Assembly (NCBI RefSeq): GCF_000495795.1
Contig: NZ_AWGD01000001.1
Coordinates: forward strand, 62,001-126,000
DNA from: Asticcacaulis sp. AC460
GTDB taxonomy: Bacteria; Pseudomonadota; Alphaproteobacteria; Caulobacterales; Caulobacteraceae
Direction of reading: 5' to 3'
DNA length: 64,000 bases
Within the stretch, counting starts at the first letter, position 1, and each line of letters opens with the position of its first letter. The notes under the pieces were generated by a model. That model did not search any database. It saw nothing but the letters and a program-made list of their open reading frames with translations, and had not been told where the DNA came from. Both the position numbers and the translations under genes were made by a program. Below are positions 59,238 through 64,000 of this stretch, piece after piece.

Positions 59238-61166
59238 ATGAGTTCCTTGAGTGCCATTTCGAGTGATATTTTAGCCTTCAGCTTCGACGGTCTGAGTTCG
59301 CCGTCGATCGACCTCAAGTTCCGCAAGGGGCCGCAGAAGGGGGAACATACACTCGGCTGGGGTTTGACCTGGTATCCCGGTGATAATAAGGGCGCCGTGG
59401 TCGCCAAGGATCCGTCGGCGCGCGATACCAAGTCCTTGCGCGGGGCGATGCACGACTGGGATTCGTTCCGGTCAACCGTTTTCTTCTGCAAGGTCCGGGG
59501 GGCGGCCACCGGCTACACCCATCTCGAGACCCAGCCGTTCTCGCGGGCGTTCGCCGGCCAGGACTGGGTCTTCATGCACAATGGCGACCTCGACAAGACG
59601 GCGCTGAACAAGCTTCATTTCAACAAATCCATATTTCTGGAACCTATGGGGCGTACCGACTCGGAAGCAGCGTTCTGCTTCCTGTTGGGCAAGGTTCAGG
59701 ATTATGGCGCCAGAACACTCGCGGAAGTTGATCACCAGGTTCTGCTGAGCTGGTTCTTGCAGTTGGACGACCTGGGCTCGGCAGACATGATCCTGTCGGA
59801 CGGCACGACGGTCGCGGCCTTTTACGGATCGCAGTCGGTCGAGACCCAGCTCTACTACTCGCGCATCAAGCCGCCGCATTCGGAGGCCGGCTATCATTCC
59901 GACTCGGCCAGCTTCGCACTGAGCAATCCGCGCGACACCTTCCGGACGGCCCTGGTGTTCAGCTCGACCCCGTTTCACCGCGGCGACTGGAAGCCGATGC
60001 AGAAGGGGCAACTGATCATCGCCCGGCGCGGCGCGGTCGTGTGGACCAACAAGAAGGACGAGAAACAGCCGGCCCAGCCGCAGCAGGCGACGCACGAACA
60101 GGACGGTCACCTGCAGGGTGTGGTCGTGCCGGCCGAGAAGCCGCGTTCTACACCGGGCCGGGGCTTCGCCTCGCAGCAGGCCCAGGCCCAGCAGCTCAGC
60201 ATCGTCCAGTCGCTGCAGCAGATGAAGGCGGTCCAGCACAATGTGCTCAATCCGCGCGCCATCACCCATGCGCCGGACGGGTCTCCCCTGACCTACCGGC
60301 TGTACGACGTCACCCATTCGACCGAATACAAATATGAGCACGAGGTCGAGCATTCGACCCATTCCTTCCGGCTTATGCCGGTCGAGGATACCGTCCAGGA
60401 GGTGCTGAACTGTACGTTGTCGCTGTCGTCGGAAGGCGAGGATGTCCGCTTCGAGGACGTCTTCGGCAACCAGACCCTGCACTACAGCATCATCAGGCCG
60501 TACAAGATGCTGACCATTTCGTGCCGGTCGCTGGTCAAGGTCTATGGCCAGTCGCCCGACGACTATTCGGTCGGCCAGCGCCAGGCCTTCATTCCGCTGA
60601 CCATGATGCCATGGCAGCAGGTGATGATGGAGCCCTATCTGCGGTCGCCGGAATTGCCCGAGACCCAGATCCGCGAGCTTCTGGTCTATGCCATGGGCTT
60701 TGCCGAGCGTAACGGCCGCCACCTGATGGACACGCTGAACGACATCAACCAGACCATCTATCGCGATTTCCGCTATGTGCCGGGCTCGACCTCGCTGCGC
60801 TCGACGCCGTTCGACGTCTATGCGTCGCGTGAGGGGGTGTGCCAGGACTTCGCCAACCTGTTCATCTGCCTGGCACGGTTGCTGGGCGTGGCGGCGCGCT
60901 ACCGGGTGGGGTATATCTTCACCGGCGCCAACTACGAGAACAAGATCCAGTCCGACGCTTCGCATGCCTGGGTGGAGATCTATATCCCCTATCTCGGCTG
61001 GCGCGGCTTCGACCCGACCAATGGCTGCCGCGTGGCGCAGGACCATATCCGCGTCGCCGCCGGCCGCAACTATCTGGATGCGACCCCGACCTCAGGCACC
61101 ATCTACCGCGGTGGCGGCAAGGAGACGCTTCGGGTCCAGGTCACCATGAACGAGGTCTTCAACTAA
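59238..61166 (+). CDS. fusion: Cys-less class II glutamine amidotransferase-like domain + transglutaminase
   Basis: 642 residues. Residues 1-270 resemble the YafJ-type class II amidotransferase: AFSFDGLSS, GWGLTWYPG, FMHNGDLDK and RTDSEAAFCFLL. The nucleophile Cys2 expected right after Met (MCxL) is Ser here (MSSLSAISS); a TTG start 3 codons in would also give MS. The domain should therefore not hydrolyse glutamine. Residues about 280-345 are a Gln/Pro-rich linker. Residues about 350-642 are a transglutaminase with Cys535 (GVCQDFANLF), His576 (SHAWVEIYIP) and Asp592 (GFDPTNG), triad intact. AAAGAGG is close to the ATG. It is divergent from the DUF2126 gene and upstream of the ATP-grasp gene. 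Confidence 0.88.
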   Translation: MSSLSAISSDILAFSFDGLSSPSIDLKFRKGPQKGEHTLGWGLTWYPGDNKGAVVAKDPSARDTKSLRGAMHDWDSFRSTVFFCKVRGAATGYTHLETQPFSRAFAGQDWVFMHNGDLDKTALNKLHFNKSIFLEPMGRTDSEAAFCFLLGKVQDYGARTLAEVDHQVLLSWFLQLDDLGSADMILSDGTTVAAFYGSQSVETQLYYSRIKPPHSEAGYHSDSASFALSNPRDTFRTALVFSSTPFHRGDWKPMQKGQLIIARRGAVVWTNKKDEKQPAQPQQATHEQDGHLQGVVVPAEKPRSTPGRGFASQQAQAQQLSIVQSLQQMKAVQHNVLNPRAITHAPDGSPLTYRLYDVTHSTEYKYEHEVEHSTHSFRLMPVEDTVQEVLNCTLSLSSEGEDVRFEDVFGNQTLHYSIIRPYKMLTISCRSLVKVYGQSPDDYSVGQRQAFIPLTMMPWQQVMMEPYLRSPELPETQIRELLVYAMGFAERNGRHLMDTLNDINQTIYRDFRYVPGSTSLRSTPFDVYASREGVCQDFANLFICLARLLGVAARYRVGYIFTGANYENKIQSDASHAWVEIYIPYLGWRGFDPTNGCRVAQDHIRVAAGRNYLDATPTSGTIYRGGGKETLRVQVTMNEVFN

Positions 61167-61168
61167 AC

Positions 61169-61212
61169 CTCATGCCAAAAAGTGGATTGCCACTTTTTGG
61201 ATAAACATGAGG
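61169..61212 (+). repeat. inverted repeat between the fusion gene and the ATP-grasp gene
   Basis: CCTCATG-CCAAAAAGTGG-ATTG-CCACTTTTTGG-ATAAA-CATGAGG: nested arms of 7 and 11 bp with one asymmetric bulge. It starts 3 bp after the stop codon of the fusion gene. It may attenuate or stabilise the operon mRNA. Confidence 0.75.
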
Positions 61213-61246
61213 TGTCGAAAAATACTTTTTGCCAGGGGCATACCGT

Positions 61247-62710
61247 TTGACGCTTGAGACATACCAGACCAATGGTTTCTACGACGAGTTGTTCGAGCGG
61301 GACGGCAAGCCGCATGCCGCTGCCAAACCTCTGGTCAACTGGATCGATTCCCTGACCCGTCCCGACCTGAGGCGCCGGCAAACGTCGGCCGAGGACGCGC
61401 TCTATCAGTCCGGCAACACCTTCAATGTCTATGGCGACAAGAAGGGCACGGAGAAGATCCTGCCCTTCGACATCATCCCGCGCATCGTCACAGCGCATGA
61501 ATGGGACAAGCTGGAGCGCGGCATCGCCCAGCGCATCACGGCGCTGAACCTGTTCATCCAGGACATCTATAACGACCAGAAGATCATCAAGGACGGCATC
61601 ATCCCGGCTGAGATGATCTTTTCCTCGGCGTGCTATTTGAAGCCGTGCGAGGGTCTGAAACCGCCCAAGGGGGTATGGACGCATATTTCCGGCACCGACT
61701 TCGTGCGCGACGGCGACGGCGAGTTCTACGTGCTGGAGGACAATCTGCGCTGTCCATCGGGCATTTCCTATGTTTTGGAAAACCGCGCGGTCCAGAAGCT
61801 GATCACGCCCCAGGCCTTCCATACCTTGAAGATCCGGCCGGTGTCGAACTATGGTGACCAGCTGTACCGGGCGCTGAAATATATCGCGCCGGAAGGCCGT
61901 GGCGACGACGCCAATGTGGTCGTGCTGACGCCGGGCATCTACAATTCGGCCTATTTCGAACATGCCTACCTGGCCCAGCAGATGGGCGTGCCGTTGTGCC
62001 AGAATTCCGACCTGGTGGTCGATGACGACAAGGTCTTTATGCGCACGACCGGCGGGTTGGTGCGGGTGGACGTCATCTATCGCCGCATCGATGACGAGTT
62101 CATCGATCCGGAGGTCTTCCGCAAGGATTCGCTGCTGGGCGTGCCCGGCATCATGCGCGCCTATATGAAGGGCAATGTGTCCCTGGCCAACGCGCCCGGT
62201 ACCGGCATCGCCGACGACAAGGCCATCTATGCCTATGTTCCGAAGATCGTGAAGTATTACCTGGACGAAGAGGCCATCGCCGAGAATGTCCGGACCTATA
62301 TCTGCGAGGACGACAGCGATCGTGCCTATGTTCTGGAAAACCTGGACAAGCTGGTGGTCAAGGCGGTCAACCTGTCGGGCGGGTACGGCATGCTGATCGG
62401 GCCGAAGTCCACCAAGGCCGAACAGAAGGAATTCGCCGAGAAGATTCGCGCGAAGCCGCGGGATTACATTGCTCAACCGACTCTGGCCCTGTCGCGGGCC
62501 CCGACGCTGTGTGGCAATGCGATTGAGGGACGACACGTCGATTTCCGGCCCTATTCGCTGTATTCGGACGGCATCTTTACCCTGCCCGGCGGCTTGACGC
62601 GGGTGGCTTTGAAAAAAGGTTCCCTGGTGGTCAACAGTTCGCAGGGCGGTGGCTCAAAGGATACCTGGGTGCTGGGCGAGGATGATCATATCGTGGAGGG
62701 CGGCGCATGA
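61247..62710 (+). CDS. circularly permuted ATP-grasp type 2 protein
   Basis: 487 residues of the COG2308 family. It starts TLETYQTNGFYDELFERDG. Conserved parts are YVLEDNLRCPSGISYVLENR, LTPGIYNSAYFEHAYLAQQM, DVIYRRIDDEFIDP and VVKAVNLSGGYGMLIGP (ATP-binding), ending with SSQGGGSKDTWVL. Such enzymes are predicted amidoligases, coupling amino or carboxyl groups with ATP. The start is TTG, chosen because AGGGGC lies 8 bases upstream; a TTG six codons earlier is possible. Its stop reads GCATGATC, the sort of junction at which the next gene would normally overlap. Confidence 0.9.
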   Translation: MTLETYQTNGFYDELFERDGKPHAAAKPLVNWIDSLTRPDLRRRQTSAEDALYQSGNTFNVYGDKKGTEKILPFDIIPRIVTAHEWDKLERGIAQRITALNLFIQDIYNDQKIIKDGIIPAEMIFSSACYLKPCEGLKPPKGVWTHISGTDFVRDGDGEFYVLEDNLRCPSGISYVLENRAVQKLITPQAFHTLKIRPVSNYGDQLYRALKYIAPEGRGDDANVVVLTPGIYNSAYFEHAYLAQQMGVPLCQNSDLVVDDDKVFMRTTGGLVRVDVIYRRIDDEFIDPEVFRKDSLLGVPGIMRAYMKGNVSLANAPGTGIADDKAIYAYVPKIVKYYLDEEAIAENVRTYICEDDSDRAYVLENLDKLVVKAVNLSGGYGMLIGPKSTKAEQKEFAEKIRAKPRDYIAQPTLALSRAPTLCGNAIEGRHVDFRPYSLYSDGIFTLPGGLTRVALKKGSLVVNSSQGGGSKDTWVLGEDDHIVEGGA

Positions 62711-62740
62711 TCAGAACGGCCGTGAACGCCCTTTTCCTTT

Positions 62741-62803
62741 CTTATACTCCCCCGCTATGCGGGGGAGGTGTCTGCAAGTGGAACGCAGCAGACGGAGGGG
62801 GGA
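62741..62803 (+). repeat. dispersed palindromic repeat, copy 3
   Basis: CTCCCCCG-CTATG-CGGGGGAGG, then a tail ending GACGGAGGGGGG, the same architecture as copies 1 and 2. Confidence 0.75.
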
Positions 62804-62861
62804 TTTCTTGGCGCCAAACCTTGCCGGATATAGGTGTAAGCGACGGAAACATCTGCGGGCC

Positions 62862-62931
62862 AAATCCCCCACCGTCTCATTTGCTAACCGCAAATGATCC
62901 ACCTCCCCGTATAACGGGGAGGGATAAAGGA
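62862..62931 (-). repeat. dispersed palindromic repeat, copy 4 (reverse orientation)
   Basis: Read on the minus strand: CCTCCCCG-TTATA-CGGGGAGGTGG, a tail with an ATTTGCGGTTAGCAAAT hairpin, and GACGGTGGGGGAT. It is inverted relative to copy 3. Confidence 0.7.
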
Positions 62932-62937
62932 AAGAAG

Positions 62938-62976
62938 ATGTCGAGTTTCTCAGCTATATCGGGAGCTGCCGCATGA
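62938..62976 (+). CDS. possible 12-residue leader peptide coupled to the alpha-E gene
   Basis: ATG with AAAGGAAAG just upstream encodes MSSFSAISGAAA and stops in TGA, overlapping the alpha-E start in ATGA. It may serve to bring ribosomes to the alpha-E start codon after the repeat insert cut the original coupling (inference). Confidence 0.3.
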   Translation: MSSFSAISGAAA

Positions 62977-63911
62977 TGCTGAGCCGTGTCGCCAATTCAA
63001 TCTACTGGATGGCCCGATATATGGAGCGCGCCGATAACGTCGCCCGCTTCATCGACGTCAATACCCACCTCATGCTGGACCTGACGCTGAACCGCGAAGC
63101 CACCCAGTGGTACCCGCTGGTCGCGACCTCCGGGGACGACGAAACCTTCAGCAAACGCTACAAGGTCGCCGACGAAAGGAACGTCCTGCGCTTCCTGACC
63201 TTCGACCAGAAGAACCCCAATTCGATCCTGCACTGCATCTACCGGGCGCGCGAAAACGCCCGCACCGTGCGCGAAGTGTTGCCGGTCGATGTCTGGGAAA
63301 AGATCAACGAACTTTACCACCTGACCCAGGCGCATTCGCGAAAGCGCTCGGTCGCCGATCTGATGGACTATTACACCCAGGTCCGCCGCACCGGCCACCT
63401 GATGACGGGGTTGATGTACAACACCATGTCGCGGAACCAGGGCTGGCAGTTCGCCCACCTGGGCCAGATGCTGGAACGGGCCGACAAGACGGCGCGGCTT
63501 CTGGACGTGAAGTATTTCCTGCTGCTGCCCGAAGCGTCGCTGCTCGACACCCCGTTCGACGCGGTGCAGTGGGGTGCGGTGCTGAAGTCGGTCCATGCGC
63601 TGGAAATGTACCGCCAGCAGTTCCACACCATCAACTACAAGGATGTCACCCAGTTCCTGCTGTTTGAAAAGGGCTTCCCGCGGTCGGTGGCGTTTTGCCT
63701 GGACGAGGCGGCACGGACCATGTCGAGCCTGTCGCAGGGGATCGAGCGGCCGAACAAGGCGATTATCGAGATGGCCATCCTGACCCAGACGATCGCGGCG
63801 TCGGAAGCGACCCAGATCATCGCCACGGGGCTGCATGAGTTTATCGATGTGCTGCAGTACAATATGAATCTGGTGGATGAGGCGATTTACGAGAGCTTCT
63901 TCAAGGATTGA
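62973..63911 (+). CDS. alpha-E domain protein
   Basis: 312 residues of the COG2307 alpha-E family: MLSRVANSIYWMARYMERADNVARF at the N-terminus is the signature, followed by NPNSILHCIYRARENARTVRE and the second signature WQFAHLGQMLERADKTARLLD. It is all-helical and always accompanies the ATP-grasp and transglutaminase genes. Its biochemical role is unknown; it is proposed to assist the amidoligase. Full length. It completes the cluster that starts at 55815. Confidence 0.92.
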   Translation: MMLSRVANSIYWMARYMERADNVARFIDVNTHLMLDLTLNREATQWYPLVATSGDDETFSKRYKVADERNVLRFLTFDQKNPNSILHCIYRARENARTVREVLPVDVWEKINELYHLTQAHSRKRSVADLMDYYTQVRRTGHLMTGLMYNTMSRNQGWQFAHLGQMLERADKTARLLDVKYFLLLPEASLLDTPFDAVQWGAVLKSVHALEMYRQQFHTINYKDVTQFLLFEKGFPRSVAFCLDEAARTMSSLSQGIERPNKAIIEMAILTQTIAASEATQIIATGLHEFIDVLQYNMNLVDEAIYESFFKD

Positions 63912-63966
63912 CGGCGTGTGGCGAAGGTAAGGTTTAACGAGGGATTAGGCCCGAATTTGTTGCGCC

Positions 63967-64000
63967 ATGAACCAGTTGTTGTTTGAAGACGAAGTGTTTT
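63967..64000 (+). CDS. possible start of another gene, cut by the window end
   Basis: ATG followed by NQLLFEDEVF-like codons, open to the end of the window, 55 bp after the alpha-E stop. Too short to identify; it would be the next candidate member of the cluster. Confidence 0.25.
   Translation, partial: MNQLLFEDEVF

Larger units (their letters stand above)
62705..62977 (+). repeat. 262-bp insert with inverted palindromic repeats, bounded by GCATGAT
   Basis: Between the ATP-grasp stop and the alpha-E start lies a unit bracketed by GCATGAT at 62705-62711 and 62971-62977. It carries two inverted copies of the dispersed palindromic repeat (62741-62803 and 62862-62931), whose flanks also mirror one another (CTTTCCTTTCTTAT and its counterpart). 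It could fold into one large hairpin. Confidence 0.55.

Noticed and set aside
62707-62976. 89-codon frame between ATP-grasp and alpha-E genes
   Set aside because: It reads through the two palindromic repeats; only its last 13 codons (from 62938) have a ribosome site.

Overview
The window looks like chromosome of a Caulobacterales alphaproteobacterium; an Asticcacaulis- or Caulobacter-like genus is my inference. The evidence is high-GC coding with strong third-position bias, a CpdR response regulator, a mraZ promoter carrying an exact CtrA-type box (TTAA-N7-TTAAC) and several GANTC sites, methionine synthase split into two genes, a CAU-1-like subclass B3 metallo-beta-lactamase, and many exported Sel1-repeat and beta-hydrolase proteins. 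No phage, transposase, integrase or CRISPR array was seen.

Layout. 1-3069 (-): the N-terminal 1023 residues of an RTX-type protein built from ~135-residue super-repeats. 3136-5336: two small SAM methyltransferases flanking a LysR regulator. 5340-10666 (-): three tandem paralogous dienelactone-hydrolase-like enzymes and a secreted GH31/PA14 alpha-xylosidase-like enzyme. 10788-11372: nitroreductase. 11380-16910 (-): the start of the dcw cell-wall/division cluster (mraZ-rsmH-ftsL-ftsI-murE), every junction overlapping or abutting, ending in a coupled lipoprotein instead of murF. 17398-21958 (-): APC permease, Rieske oxygenase and a large alpha/beta hydrolase. 22084-23770: an AT-richer pocket with two convergent lipoprotein genes, then rnpB. 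23771-27337: DUF423 protein, AmiD-like amidase, membrane protein, DjlA-like co-chaperone and secreted or small unknowns. 27394-30320: MHYT-PAS-GGDEF-EAL protein and a ParDE-type toxin-antitoxin pair with a perfect palindromic operator.

30481-41505 (-) is the methionine region: metH C-terminal part, DUF4259, ddl, a Rid-family lipoprotein, a Tat-exported amine oxidase, a secreted unknown, metH N-terminal part, a B3 metallo-beta-lactamase, metF, and an ArsR-methyltransferase fusion with a perfect 28-bp palindrome at its start. 41571-48265 holds housekeeping and small genes (DUF983, YegP-like, DUF937, ppa, DUF599), a candidate sRNA, N-formylglutamate amidohydrolase, cpdR, a beta-helix protein and tRNA-Val(GAC). 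48346-55759 is an envelope cluster: five Sel1-repeat proteins, a patatin phospholipase and two SIMPL proteins, one carrying a TonB-receptor plug-like segment.

55815-63911 is a transglutaminase / DUF2126 / ATP-grasp / alpha-E cluster of the kind proposed to make or process peptide tags. One member fuses a class II glutamine amidotransferase-like domain, whose nucleophilic Cys is replaced by Ser, to a transglutaminase. This cluster and the SIMPL-plug chimera are the best candidates for undescribed biology. A dispersed palindromic repeat family occurs at 17265, 19471, 62741 and 62862.
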